A stretch of DNA of 64,000 nt from Schoenoplectus triqueter (taxonomy: Eukaryota; Streptophyta; Magnoliopsida; Poales; Cyperaceae): positions 1 through 64,000 of the forward strand of contig CAXKVV010000062.1 in the NCBI GenBank assembly GCA_964058805.1, written 5' to 3'. Shown one piece after another: positions 36,296 to 49,911 of the stretch. Made by a program: the position numbers and the translations under genes. Positions within the stretch are counted from its first letter, which is position 1, and each line of letters opens with the position of its first letter. Under the pieces are notes generated by a model. That model made no database searches, had not been told where the DNA came from, and saw only the letters and a list, made by a program, of their open reading frames with translations.

Positions 36296-39200
36296 AATTA
36301 TAATTTTTTTCTATTTTTAAGATTTATTTATATTGTTTATATTTAAAAATAAAATTTTATTGAACAACGATAATAGAAGATTTGGACTCGCTCAACGAGC
36401 ACTATGTGCTCAATCGAACAATGCTGCGTTACTCAAATTTTAAAAGCTTCTTATTAAATGAATACCTATCTATGCAATTTTCAAGTCGTCTCATATCGCT
36501 ATGAAGGACAAATTTTAATTAAACTACTTGCTAGCTGGACACTTATGATTAATTTAGACGTCAACACATATAGTGGATGCCGCTGTGTTGAATGAATAAA
36601 TATATTATTGGATAACTATATATTACATTTATTTTTTTCTATTTTTTTTTTAAATTTTCCTTAAAATCGTATATCTTTTCATATTAATTATTGAATGAAA
36701 TAAGTATATATGTTAGTATTAAAAAGGCAAGAAATTTGAAATACAATCAAATTCGTAATTCTAAAAATATATTTTCGGGATACATTTTAAAAATTTGTAC
36801 TTAGCGATCATTAAGTACATTTATATTAAAAAAATTGTCATTCTATATTGGGAGTTAGGAGGTTGAGGAGACTATATAATAATTAACAGTTCGTTCCACG
36901 ATGGATCCTTTCTTTTTCTTGTTTAGCAAATGGATATCTATCAATATTTTTCATGTATATAGAAGTCATCCCCAGTTTTTAATGTGCGAATATTTGTCAC
37001 GCATGTGCTACATTTTTAATTGAATTCCTATCGCTGGTCACGTACCCCTTTTCTGGTCAAAACTTTGTGGGCTCCGCTGTATTGACGATTCTTGCGTGTT
37101 ACTAATTTTTTTAAATAATTTATTTTTCAATAACTCTATAACAATAACAGAAATATCAAGATAATATTATGAATAACTTTCAATTTGAACATTTTTTATT
37201 TTGAACTCTCTAAAATACTGTTTCCAAGGAATATCAGCAAATGATAGATCTGAAACTAATGAAGAATACTGTAAATAAATATTTTTTGAATTTTGAAGAA
37301 AATTAAATTAATAATACATTTATTTTATTTAACAAGTGAAAAATTAGAGGAAAAAATTTTAAGTTTGTAGATTTTTCTGTTCATTCTACTTGTAATTACT
37401 GCATTTGTGGTCTCTTATTTATCACCTTTTCTTTTGTTTGTTACGTTTGCAATTTTGAGAAAGGTGCAGGGGCATTGGAGCTAGTAGCCTAGTACTATTG
37501 TGGGCCCTGTTTACTTGCAATATTGGGGTTTGGTTTCTACGGACGACTCGGCCTGGTGTTTTTTCCTCATTATTTTGGTTCTTTTATTTCGTCTTTTTTT
37601 TTCTTTCTCTATTTCAGTGATTGTTATTAGTGAATTTATTGTTTAGTAATTTAATAAGCACATTGACCAAATATGATGAGTGTTGAAACTTGACATTAAC
37701 GGGTCTTTAACAATCAAATTTGTAAATCCGATTGATAATTTATCAGAATGTTGGAGTTCATAAATAACTTTTGGTCTGATGGACATTAAATACCTCTTTT
37801 GTTTGCTTTCCTAAATACAACCACATTAATTTGAAAGATTAAATAGTGCAAGGTTTCAATAAATCTGTATTAGACAACTAATTATGTGTCCATTTTGGGA
37901 CCTTTTTTTCTGGGCATTCTTGATCTGGTCACACACCGTGGAGGAACATGATATTAGGTTGGCAGTTAGCCACTCGTCGTAACTGGTTTAATAATAGCAT
38001 GTTGAACTGTGGAAGTTTCATACAAGTCTTCCTTCAATTTTAGTTTGCTTGCTGAGTTCATATATTCATATTTGAAACTTGAAAGAGACTATCTGATACG
38101 GCTTGATACAAATTGTTCTAAAATAAAATTTGTTAAATATGACAATGACATAATAATAATATAGTAGTAATTAGAGTATTTAAACATATGACATCCAGCA
38201 AAAAAACTTCTTCCTTGACATGTAGTTTGCTTGTTTAGCGCACATTGTCAAATTTTGATAGAGACACTGATGTAGCTTGGTAAAAATCGACCAAAATGAG
38301 GTTTATCAAAAATATTTTACCCATGACATAATATGTAAATAGTATATTGAAACATATGAAAGAAGCTCTGTTTTAAATAAGGAAGAAATAAAATGGACAT
38401 ACAACAAGTCAAAATGTTTGAATGTATGGAAGTGAAAATTTGAAATTATATTTGAAAAATGCCAAGTTGTAAAATTGAATGGAAATGTGTTATGTCAGGA
38501 GGAGATCTCCTGTATTATTTAAACTAGAGTTGTTTGCTGCATATTTGAGAAATTTTATTTTTCACATTGTGATGATGTGAAGCAGTTTTCAAAAACTATT
38601 ATATAATATATTTTTTTAAAAATAATGCAAATCAGGCTTACATGTGAACTTTTAAACTGTCGTTAAAGAAAAAATTGTGTGGATGAATCAAAAATTTTAT
38701 TATAAAGGAAGAAATAAGATAAAAAATTACAATTGTGAATTGTAGGTCATTCAAATATTAGAACCGCAAAAAAAAAAAAAACTTAACAGATCATCCAAAA
38801 CATATAATCAGATGTTTAAAATCATTTGAATCAATTTTTCTACGAACATCCAAAACATATAGTCAGAGGGTATATAACAAATAAATAAGAAATAAAAGAA
38901 TATTATATGTTGGATGGGAGTGGAGAGATGAAAAAAATTGATCTGATTTTCTACTTCTCTGATATTTGTTGTTTTAGTTTTATCTATAATAACTAAATTT
39001 GTGAATTATTCGTCAATAAGTTGTTTTTACATCAACGCAAACAGTGCCCTATAATAACTAATTTTTTTCTCACCCACGCAAACAGTGTTTTTTAGTTTAA
39101 TTTTTTTTTCATCCCACCTCTATTGCTGCGCTGGGATAACTCCGAACGGGCCCTAAATGTTTTTAGACGACCTTTCAATTAATTATTGACTGGATAAAGT

Positions 39201-39589
39201 AGTATTATATTAGTTAATATACGCTGATTCAGACAAATTACAAATAAGAGAGTAACGTTTTTTTGTATACTGTATGCTAGCTAGCTAGGACAACCGCACC
39301 GTGCCTTTTTATACTTAATGTTTAATTAGCATTGTACCTGGTCTTACTTCTTAATTAGCAGTGTACCTCGTCTTACTTCTTTTTTTCTCTGTCTTCTATT
39401 CCGTGGCTACCTACTACCTAGGCAACAAGCACTGTTGTCACTTGTGCTGCTACCTAGCACTACCCGGAAGGAATTAAAAAACACAATTTCCATGTCACTA
39501 TTAGAAAATGTCGTTTCAATTTTTTGGACATCAAATAAGTCTAGTGTCGATATATATATAATAAGTCCTTTAGGAAAAAAAACAGTAAC

Positions 39590-39723
39590 GCTCTGTTCGG
39601 CATTTACTTTCATCCTGAAAAAAAAAATCATTTCAAAACTAATTATTTTTTTCCACCGTCTATAATAAAATCAGTTCAAAACCCACACCCATGCTCATTC
39701 GCACTATGCAGCCGAACAGGGCC
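39590..39723. mobile_element. MITE with GGCCCTGTTCGG-type ends, right copy of 5287-5420
   Basis: Same sequence and end motifs as the left copy. Confidence 0.6.
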
Positions 39724-41678
39724 TAAAGACATCTTTCAACAATGTTGGTGCAAGGAAATGTAAATAACCACTACCAGAAAGTGGATTATATAGGTGGGTT
39801 AGGAAAGATCCACGGAAAACAAAATGGGTCAAACCGGCACTTCATTGAATAGGTGGATATGCCAACGTATTAATCGGCCCATGAAAATATCAAATACTTT
39901 TACACGCAAAACAATAATATTCACCCACCAAAAAGAAAATGGGTCAACCGAGACTTTATTAATTGAGTTTGTTTGTACACAGTTTTTCCCTCTGAAATTT
40001 TTAGGCTGACATTTTTAATGTTTCATATTTTCGCAAAAAAAAAAAGATATTATACAATTTCTTTTCCTCCCGAATTTTCCATTTTGCGCACATTTGATTT
40101 CGTTCCAAAACTTTTTGAATTTTCATGACATCATTTTTCTCTCTTTTTTTTTTACCTCCAATCTTTTTCAACGGTGATGCTACTTTGGTGTTAATATGAT
40201 GTTGACCAATATTTATATATATATATATATATATATGCATGTTAGTGCATTTCTTCAATAATTTCGTCGCAATATAATTAATTCCTGTCTCCGCATTCCA
40301 TAACTAATATTTATAATGATAATCTGAACAGATAATATATGATCTATATATGGACTAATAAAATATTTTATATTTTATATTAAATATTTAAAAATAACTA
40401 ATATTTATTAATTTAATAATAAACTAATAACATCTTATTAGTTTTATAATAAAATAATTATATTATTACACATATTATTGACTAAATACTTAAAATACAT
40501 GCAAATAACTACGTATCGAACTATTACAAATTAAAATCAAATTAGTTCATTAAAAAAATATCGAATCGAACTCGAATCAAATAATAAAAAAAATCTAATC
40601 GAACGGACTAAATTCGAACTAAAATCGAATTAAACACCGAACAAATTATGAATTTTTTTTACACTTCTAGACCTATTTATTAAAAAAACTAAACAAGAGT
40701 TGAAATTTTTGGAGGGAGATCAAAACTAAAATCTCTTCTATGTAGAAGGATACCTTCCCTCCGATATTTTCACCAAAATTTCAAGTTCCTCCAATAGCTC
40801 ACAAGGTCCGCTGGTATTTTTATTCCTCTTTTTTATTGATAATATATATCTATGACTCTCATCTCTGAGAGACGCCGCCCTACCACCTCCACAACATTGA
40901 ACCCTCACCTCTGACTCCTCTTCGTCTTGCGCCTAATCCTCGATCTGACTATCCCTCAATGTTGACAAAATTTAAAAGGAAAGGAAAGAAGAGAGAAGAA
41001 GGGGGCTCCCTGATTGGCGTGCGAGACTGACAACGACGGTGGACAGATGACAGTCATGTCACCTCTCTCACCTTGCATCTCTTTGTTGCCTTGAACCCTT
41101 TTATGATACTATTTTTCCTCTCTATTTCCGGCATTTGCGCTGTGTTGAGGTGGTACCAAACCCTAGATTTCGACTCTATCCTTTTTTCTTTACTAGCAAG
41201 TTTGGAACCCATTTTTTTGGCCGATTGTGCTTGTTGTTTTTGTTCTGGGGTCGACTGTGCTATTTGTGTTGTTTCTGGTACCAATTTAAAGGTATGACTT
41301 CAGCATAAAATAAAGTTAGTTGTGTGTGGGATATTTTTCTCCTATATACCTGAACTTTAGATGCGAGTACATTACTATGCATAAATTTAGTGAAGGTAGA
41401 AAAACATTGATTCTAATGGTACTCTTGTTAAAATTTAGTACAGAGATTGGAGTTCTAAACATGGCCAAACAGGTTGTTGCCAGAATGCTCAGCATTGACC
41501 TAATGACAGAACCTAAATGTCAGTTTTGATTTATTGATAAAGAAGTAAGTATATCCTCTTATTATTTCACTGAACTGAGATTGACTTATTCCATAGAGGT
41601 TTCTACAAGTATGAAACATTTCTCGCTTTCTGTAGAACATGATTAAAAAACTGGCTTGATTAAAAAAACTATAAATGC

Positions 41679-42076
41679 AGTCGCTTCTGACAAGATTCTT
41701 ATTGATGGCTTCCCCCGAAGTTAAGAGAACTGTATGGCATTTGAAAAAATTGTGAGTCTTCTAAATTTATAAATAATTATTCATTGATAATGCATTTTCG
41801 TTGTTTATATTTTAGTGAGCATCATCAGATTATTGAAATTTTCTCTTCTTCTCTATTAAGTTATTATGCTTGGGACTTATCACTGTGTTTGGCTGTGGGA
41901 GTTGGGGCTGCTGACATTGATTTCTCATGCTTCATGAAAATTAAAACCATTTAGCTTACTTGTGATTGTGTAAACTTATATGCAGATGAGAGTGAAATCA
42001 GACCTAGTGATTTTTTTTTAAATGTCCTGAGAAGGTTGTGAAAAGGATATTGAGCCGAAATCAAGTCAAACTCTAA
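41679..42076 (+). pseudogene. UMP-CMP kinase-like remnant, right copy
   Basis: Carries the same IDGFPRS-stop and CPEKVVKRILSRNQ pieces, with the same stop and frameshift as 7376-7773. The decay therefore came before the duplication. Confidence 0.65.
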
Positions 42077-44711
42077 ACTATGATGATACTAGAACCTAAC
42101 CTAATTCATTTTTGGTGAAGTAACACATACCCTATTTCTATGGAAGACACATTCAAGTCAATCAAGCTATCTAAGCCGACCAAGCCAATGGTGATATCAT
42201 ATCCCAACCACACAAGTTATCCAACCTAACCAAGCCACCCAAGCAAATTTAGTGAACAATGCAAATGACCAACTTGGACTGATGCAGTGGTTTCAAGATA
42301 CTGGATACAATCCAAAAATGATATTCTAACACTGGTAATTGTGTTCTCATCTTAATTGTATTTTGTGGGGATTAGTATTTTGATGCTTGATGGAGTCTAG
42401 TGACTTGGTTGTGAAGGTGTTCATCTGTCATTAACTCTTTGGTGATGTCTCTTGTGAAGGTGATCGTATATTTGATCATATATTTTGTGAAAGAATTCAA
42501 CTGATTAGGGGCATTTTGGGTTAGAAAATTGCTAGGTAATGTTGTAGTGTCATCATGAAGTATATTGGGTGTAAATTATTACATTTCAAACACTTATGTT
42601 TTCTAATGTTATTGATAATGAGACAACTATGTGATTTATAGCTTGTTAATTTTTTTTTTGAATGATGAAAAATGGTTTCATTTGAGATGGGCGGTACATA
42701 TCAGATATGGATATAGTTGGATGACTGTGATATAATGATAACATTTTTTAATGTCTTGCATGAACTTGTCGCAGCACCATGAAAAAAAGGATGTCTATAA
42801 CATCCAGATTAATTATGAATGACTTGCGTAATTAGTACCCATAAATTTAATCATGTACTCGAATTTTACCCCACCAAAATAAATTTAATCATGCACTCAA
42901 ATATTAAAATTTTATATGATTGTTCATAAAGGCTTCATAATGCCTTTTTACTTGTAGGTTTCAAACTTCTCCTTGAGATGCATCTCATGGAGAATTAAAA
43001 GTTAAAAAATGTTTTTAATGCAACTTTATTTTTTTTTATTGGACAATGTATCAGTATTTGCTTCAGACACCTTATTCAATTACTACACGTGGCAGAGCAC
43101 CAACTTGGGTTTTGATGCCTCTGGAGTGGCAGGGCACCGACAACTCTTCACTGCCCAGAAGGTGACAAAGATGATGGAAGAACATAACAAATGCTATACA
43201 GAGGAGCGAGCCTAAAAGGGACCAAATGGAGGCAAAGCGCAACAACCAGACTGACAGTGATTTGTGCAGATGCTCCTATTACCTGTAAGTAATTTATCAG
43301 AATTTAAGTTTGAATGATTTGTGCTTTTCAATGTAAGATTTTCATTATATCAATAGTTTTATCTATATTGCGACAAATGGTGTACAATTGAATCTATCAC
43401 CATCTCAATGCAGTATCCTCAGCAGTGAAAATGAAGGTGGCATTCAAGGTAATCAAGCCACCCAACTACCCAAGGTATTCAAGCCAACAGTGACAGTCAG
43501 GCTACCTAAGGTGACCAAGCCAGCCAGTTGCACTAACCAACCATGCTGCTATCCAACTTGGAACAAATCATTGGTTTCAAGGTACTGGCTACGCTGCAGA
43601 CTTGATATTTGAGTAATGACTCGTGCTGTTTTTCAAATTGTTAATTGATACTTTTTTGTAAAGTGCTATGGAAAGCGGTACAATACTTTTGTGTTTTGGG
43701 GGAATAGTATTTTTGTAATTGAAGGGGTTTGATGATGGTCTGATCATTGTTCAGAGACATTTACGTGTAGGTGTTCGCCTATAATGGGATGTCCATCTAT
43801 TTGATGACATCTTCTGTCATGGTGTTCACTTGGTCATTTTTGTGAAGGGAATCATTGTTTGTTAATGGGTTGTTTGATGATGTGGCGATAAAGACAAACT
43901 TTTAATTTATGATTTAGTATTTTAATTCTCTCTCTTTTGTGAATGGATTGTTATTATGATTTGGGATGGGCTAATAAATATGGGGCACAAATATAAATTG
44001 GACGATTGCTACATTATGTCAGTGTTTTTTTTTTAATAAAACTTGTATTTTTGCAAGAATAAATGTATCGACTCTCCATTTTAATCATTGACGAAGAAAT
44101 TGTCGACCCACCAAGAAAGCCTCATCAAAATAAAGAATTTAATTTCAGCGCCATCTTTTATTATAATATATATGTATTTGCGTGAATAAATGTATTGGTG
44201 GGTCTAAAGAACCCACCAATTTAATCTATAGACGGTCAAATGAGCCATCATCAAATTCATGCGCGATCCCACTAATTTAAAATCTGTTTCGCACCAAAAA
44301 AATCAGATTCGAGGGCCCCACGCATTTGGTACTTATTTCCGTGGAGGTTTGTTGGGAGGGTGTGAGCGTGTGAGAACTCCCTCCAAATAAGTCTATTGTG
44401 TAGGCTTAACCACGCATCAAGCATCATTTCTGCCCACCAATATAATTCATTTTTTAGTAGTGAACATGCAAGTACTGAAAATTGTACATCGTTTTGAGAA
44501 AAGAGAGAGAATTGCACATCTTATTGCATGATAAAGGATAGATGATGAAATGAGCATAAATTATACAAGTGAAGTTATAATGCCAGTATTTCTCCTTCCA
44601 TTTACTAGCATATTTTTTGGTGATGGATGTGAAAACACTTTTTTTCTTTGCTTCTTTTACTTTGGCTTAATCTCGATCAAGAGTTCAGGACATTAACTGA
44701 TCGAACTTGCA

Positions 44712-44893
44712 TTATGTGCGGAGCTTAAAAAATTCAGCAAGTGCGATTTTCTTATTGTGAATCGTCTGATCACCATTCAATGGTTATGATTTAATAATAA
44801 TAATTTTTTATATTAAAATTCATATTTAAAATTTTCACAACCGTTCAGATTAAATCAGACCGTCCAAATATATCAGTGGAGATCTCCGCATAA
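44712..44893. mobile_element. MITE-like hairpin, right copy of 10409-10590
   Basis: Same sequence and TTATGYGCGGAG-like ends as the left copy. Confidence 0.7.
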
Positions 44894-46255
44894 AAAAAAA
44901 ATATCTGGCTGCCCGCCCTCAACTGATCAACCACATGTTGATGTGCACACCATATGGCATGTCTGTATTCGCCCCCAATAGTTCGATATCTTACTAAATG
45001 CATGTAGTATTATTATAAGACCCAACCAAACTAAAATTATTTAATTTATTTTATACAATCCCAATAAGAACGTGCCATGAGGAGCACCATGAAACCAGAG
45101 AGAGGTGCCAAGTAAAGACGAGTGGAAACTTTAAAGTAAAGAGTAAATTAATTAATATCTACCCATTTCTTGCACGCCATATTCACGCGCCACAAGCTAC
45201 TAAAGAAATACAACAAGCCAAGGACCTAATGTTGAAGTGGACGTACAGTCAGAAACCATCTGTTATCTGGCTTCCCAGAAGCGAAATTATTTGGATGTTT
45301 ATTTGGTAAATGTTAGTTGTGACGTGGAAGTACTATTTAAAAAAAAATCTAAGTTGATTCTGATTTCTGAAAGTACTAGGGTTTCTTGAAATTTACTTGG
45401 TGATAAAAGAACTTGTTTGGACAATTTTTTTATCCCCATTTGAAAACTCTTTTCCCTTTTTGGGAACATTTGTGAGGTTTTTTTTCTTTTTAATTTTTTT
45501 CCTTCTGTGTCATATAATTTTTTTGGACGAAGGAGAGTTTTATGTGCAAGTTTATCATCAAGCAAACAAGTCGAACTTACAATAATCTGTATTTATGATT
45601 TTCGTTTAAGTATCCAATAGCAAGGAAATTTTATGAAATTGATACACAACAAATTTATAGAGCCAACAATTTAATTATGATCTTTAATTTTGATATATCG
45701 ACTGTAAAGATACCAAAAAAAAAATATAAAGCGATAAACGGCGGCTATCGCGCGCGACAATTTTGATATATACTAAACGCTGCTTAGGCTCATTTGTGCA
45801 GAAGTTGTTAATGAAAACTATTAAATTAAATCATTTTATCATTATTGTTAATTGTACAGTATATGATTTTACTTCTTTTTTTAATTGATTCATCCTTAAT
45901 TTTCCAGGAAAAAGCGGTTCTTAGATTTTCCTAGGAAGAAGCGAAAATTGGTGAATAATTTTTTCACTTTAATTGTTTAAAAAAAACATTAGGGAGTTCT
46001 ATTTTTTAACTAGTCGGTAATTTGTAGGATATATACAAAATAAATATATATAATTATATATACACACATATACACACATATCGGTCCATAATATCCCGTA
46101 ATTTTGGCATCATCTTAAATATAAGGTACGTCAAAAAAACAAACACTTGCTCACTTTCCTTTTAAATACAGCAAAGGATAGCACCAACTAAAAACAAACA
46201 AAATTAGAAATTTGTAATTTCTACAGAAATCAACGTAACAACCGACCGCAATTCT

Positions 46256-46263
46256 TATATAAG
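46256..46263 (+). promoter_or_regulatory. TATA box of metacaspase copy 2
   Basis: TATATAAG, 101 bp before the ATG at 46364, a normal plant TATA-to-start spacing once a short leader is allowed. Confidence 0.6.
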
Positions 46264-46363
46264 CTGATCATTCTTCACAATTGTCTCATCCCATTTTCAC
46301 AAAAGCCATACTGCTACACAAAGTAAACACGCCAAGTAAACTTTACTACCAGAGAACAGAGAG

Positions 46364-47829
46364 ATGGCCGTTGCAACCAGAGCCTCCGGAGCAAAGAGAT
46401 TGGCCACGCTTGTTGGTTGCAACTACTTCGGTAGCCAATACGAACTACATGGATGCATCAATGATGTGAAAGACATGACCGAAACTCTTGTTTCCCGATT
46501 TGGGTTTGACAGAAACGATATCACGGTTCTGACTGATGAGCCTGAGTCAGATCAGAAGCCTACTGGTGCAAACATCAAGCGTGTTCTTGGTGACATGATT
46601 GCAAAAGCCGATTCTGGTGATGTGCTCTTTTTGCATTATAGCGGCCACGGGACGCTTATCCCAGCCACTAAGCCACACCATGGCCACCGGAAAGACGAGG
46701 CTATTGTTCCTTGTGATTTTAACCTTATCACAGGTAAAGTACAATAGCTCTAACAAATCCCATGTGTATAGTAGAATATGGATATTATATGATCTCTTAA
46801 CAGTTTTAATTTGATTCCTGTTGTACAGAAAAAAAAAACAGATAGAGAAACAACAAATAAACACTTAATCATTATTTTGTAACCCTTTTTTATGCAGATG
46901 TTGACTTCAGGCAGATGGTAGACAAGTTGCCGACGGGGACGAGCCTAACCATAATCTCTGATTCGTGCCATAGTGGCGGCCTCATCGACAATGAAAAGGA
47001 GCAGATCGGCCCATCCACTGTAACAAGGTCAATCGATGCCATGAACCAGAAAACTAAACCTCGCTACATCTCTCCTGAGACACTTTTGCATCACCTTGGT
47101 GGCCTTTCTGGCATTGAATCACACCATATTGGCGACCACCTTGCTCACCTAAAGTGCAGAAGATTTACCATGCAGTATGTGATTTATTTATTCATTTATA
47201 TGTTCAGATCAGTTATATTGGCACTTTTCTCTTTTTATCGTTAGCAAATAATAATGCCACTTTACATAGTATTCACAAATATGGATTAATTGACACAGTA
47301 TCGAGAAATACCTTTTGTTGTTGATATAGAATAGATAATCTCCCAGTTTTCTTTTATATATTTTGCCATAATGGGCTACTAAAAGAACGCTCTCATTTTG
47401 AAAACAAAATAACTTTAGCCTTTAGGCCCATGAATCGGTTGCAATAGTGACTAAGGCTTGAATTTAATTTAAATAATTTCTCAAGAAAAAAGAACTTAAT
47501 TTAAATAACATGCTAGAATACACTTATTCAAGAATCCTTATGTACAACAGCAAAAGCCAATATGCGACTACGGGATCTTGCTAAGCGGATGCCAGACAAA
47601 TGAGACCTCGGCTGATGTGGGGCCTGAAGATGGAGATGGGAAGTCATGTGGAGCGTTTAGCCACTCACTGCAGAAGGTTCTGGCACAACATCCAGGAGTT
47701 ATAACTAACAAGGAGTTAGTGACAAAAGCAAGACAGCTGCTCCGTGCCGAGGGGTTCGAACAGCATCCATGCCTGTACTGCAGCGATGCCAATGCCGAGG
47801 TTCTGTTTCTCTTTGAAGAAGAAGCATAA
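46364..47829 (+). pseudogene. Type II metacaspase (MC9-like), copy 2, mostly intact
   Basis: Exon 1 (46364-46733) ends CACAG before GTAAAG and joins exon 2 (46898-47174) to read [16 protein letters not shown], as expected for the family. The catalytic His (HYSGHGT) and Cys ([11 protein letters not shown]) are both present. Exon 3 (from about 47533 or 47551 to 47829) has GILLSGCQTNETSADV and HPCLYCSDANAEV. Compared with copy 1, 26 bp are missing near 47150 at the end of exon 2, the linker between the two subdomains, which shifts the frame. No other break is visible. Either it is a recent pseudogene or an upstream donor in exon 2 restores a frame. Metacaspases of this class act in cell death and stress; the role here is inferred from the family only. 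Confidence 0.85.
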
Positions 47830-49489
47830 AGGAGAAATTAATGATTCTTAAATTTATTAATTTGCTGTCAGTGTTGACTTATACATGCAACCGATTGTTG
47901 TCACGCAGTAATGGAATTAATAATCGGATTTGTATGCTCTGTTTCTGAGTTGTATGTTCGGAAATAACAAAAGAACTTGCGCCAATTTCCTTATAATTTA
48001 TAATGTTATGCATCTTACGTTACGTGAATGGATATATAATATATATCAGGCTGTAGTCCACAAAAATAAATAAATAAACGAACTTGGCATATATTTAATT
48101 TCTTGGGCAATCATATGAACATTTCTTGTCGGCCCAAAATCGTTTCATGACAAATAGCAGTTGGCCCAATTAATGTCAAATATGCATGCATGCATGCATA
48201 CATACATACAGGCTATTGCTACTCGGAGCGTTGCAACATGCAACTGGCCTTTGTCACTCTAATTAGAACCGTAATTCCACCAAAATCAAAGAACTTCCAG
48301 CTGATGAAATACGCAGCGAGCTCAGGCTATTTGGAAAGAAAGAAAACTCTGTTTTCGGAAACATGTTGTGTTACCTATCAATACAACCTTGTTTAATTAG
48401 TTGTTTTTCACATCATTAACCTTCACTTTTCGCAAGACATTAATTGAAACCGACTACCCGAAAATCCATTATGTTTTATTGTTTTGAGAAAAAGTTTTCG
48501 TGTATTATTTGTTTGGTGACAGGCGTATAATTTTTCGTTAAAAAGTTCTCTACCCATTCGAATGTCCCTATTTGGCAAAATATGTTGAGTTGGCTGGCGT
48601 TTTGATTGCATGTTCATCGCCATTTGCCTTTATATGCTCACGTGTGGCTATCACACACTGCCACATGGCCTCCTGTGGGACCCACATCTAAATTTTCTAA
48701 TTTGATGCGTGGCACCAATAGTTATGTGCCACGTGTCATGCCTAGGCTTGTAAGAATCCACCATGTGGCAGGCTCTGGTCGACTTTGGCTTGTCCTCTTT
48801 CGTCATCTCCAATTTGCAGCTTTTGTGTTCTTTTCCCCAAGTTGTACCTAAGAGGTTCTATGAACCAATTAGAGAATCCTATTTTTTCTGGATATCAATT
48901 CATTATTTCATTCTAATATCTCCCGTGGTCCCAAAATTATGAAACTTTCACGGAAAATAATAAAATTCAGGCTCAATATCATGAATATTTGTAATCTCTA
49001 TTTCGCCCCTGAATTCATAAGTCAAAAAATTATCTTCAAATATGACCTCCTTCTTTTAAATATTGTATCCCAAATAATGACTCCATATTATGCCAATAAT
49101 GTGATATCTTAATATTATCCTTAATCAATCATCTTTAACCATTTTGATGCTTAATTAAATCCAATAATATATTTGATTGAGCATTGATCTTACATATCAA
49201 TACTCAAATCAAAATATTAGCTTTAATTAAATAAACACTACTCATCTTTAGTGTTTAATTATTCATATACTTTTGACATTCATAGGACTCTGCATTATAC
49301 CATGAAGCCAAGAATATAATAGCAATTATATTCTATTTGTATCATAATACTGAATTTTAGCATGATATGGGAATATTATCTTTGTCTATTAGGGTTTCTT
49401 TATATTCTTTTTCTTGTATGAGTGAGGTGTGGGTCCCTCACTCCTTTTTTTATTCTTTCGAATATTTCAGAGGTCAACAAATATGATTG
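47830..49489. other. Intergenic DNA, no gene seen
   Basis: A short ATGCATGC/CATACATA microsatellite lies at 48182-48211. Around 48639-48770 there are several CACGTG-like and CCACATGG/CCATGTGG motifs, partly in inverted arrangement, which could be a G-box cluster or a decayed transposon. Open frames are under 85 codons and match nothing I know. Confidence 0.5.
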
Positions 49490-49889
49490 AAAAACTGTGA
49501 AAAAATATTTATTTGGGACATCGTAGATTTCTTAATCAGAATCACTCCTACCGACGGAAGAAGAAAGCTTTCGATGACAAAGTTGAGCTGGAGAAATCAC
49601 CAATATCATTATTCGAAAAAAAAATATATTCTATTGTGAAAGACATAAATGTCCAATTTGGTAAAAAATTTCAAAAAAACATCCCTAACGGTGTTTGGAA
49701 AAAGAAATTTATATTTTGGGAGCTTCTTTATTGGCCGTATTTGGATGTTAGACATTGTTTGGATGAAATGCACATTATTAAGAATGTTTGTGAAAGTTTG
49801 GTCGGGACACTATTGAATATTTAAGGAAAAATGAAAGACGGGGTGAATGCAAAAAAAAAACATGATTGCTATGGGAATTCGGTTAGAGC
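49490..49889 (+). pseudogene. CACTA (En/Spm) transposase fragment
   Basis: The frame reads YLGHRRFL...RRKKKAFDDKVE...WKKKFIFWELLYWPYL and VRHCLDEMHIIKNVCESLVG, a characteristic block of the plant TNP2-type transposase. A TAA at 49822-49824 falls right after LLNI, and the following GKMKDGVNAKKK continues the family pattern before it decays. There is no N-terminal domain, no remaining C-terminal part and no CACTA ends in sight. It is one of the extra insertions that make this gene gap longer than the equivalent gap next to copy 1. Confidence 0.8.
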
Positions 49890-49911
49890 TAGGGTTTAGG
49901 GTTTAGGGTTT
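49890..49911. repeat. Short interstitial telomere-type repeat
   Basis: Three consecutive AGGGTTT units, the plant telomere motif. It is far too short to be a telomere. Such runs also occur by chance and as telo-box promoter elements. Confidence 0.75.

Larger units (their letters stand above)
34304..45998. repeat. Right copy of the long direct duplication (partner 1-11695)
   Basis: Every element of the left copy recurs at +34303: LTR, MITEs (36101-36295, 39590-39723, 44712-44893), UMP-CMP kinase-like remnant (41679-42076), TA repeat (40214-40236) and inverted repeat (44194-44220). Identity appears complete up to 45998, then mismatches begin at 45999 and 46211. Apart from the listed items the block shows no gene I recognise. 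Confidence 0.95.

Noticed and set aside
49886..49911. Chromosome end
   Set aside because: Only three telomere-type units, with genes on both sides.
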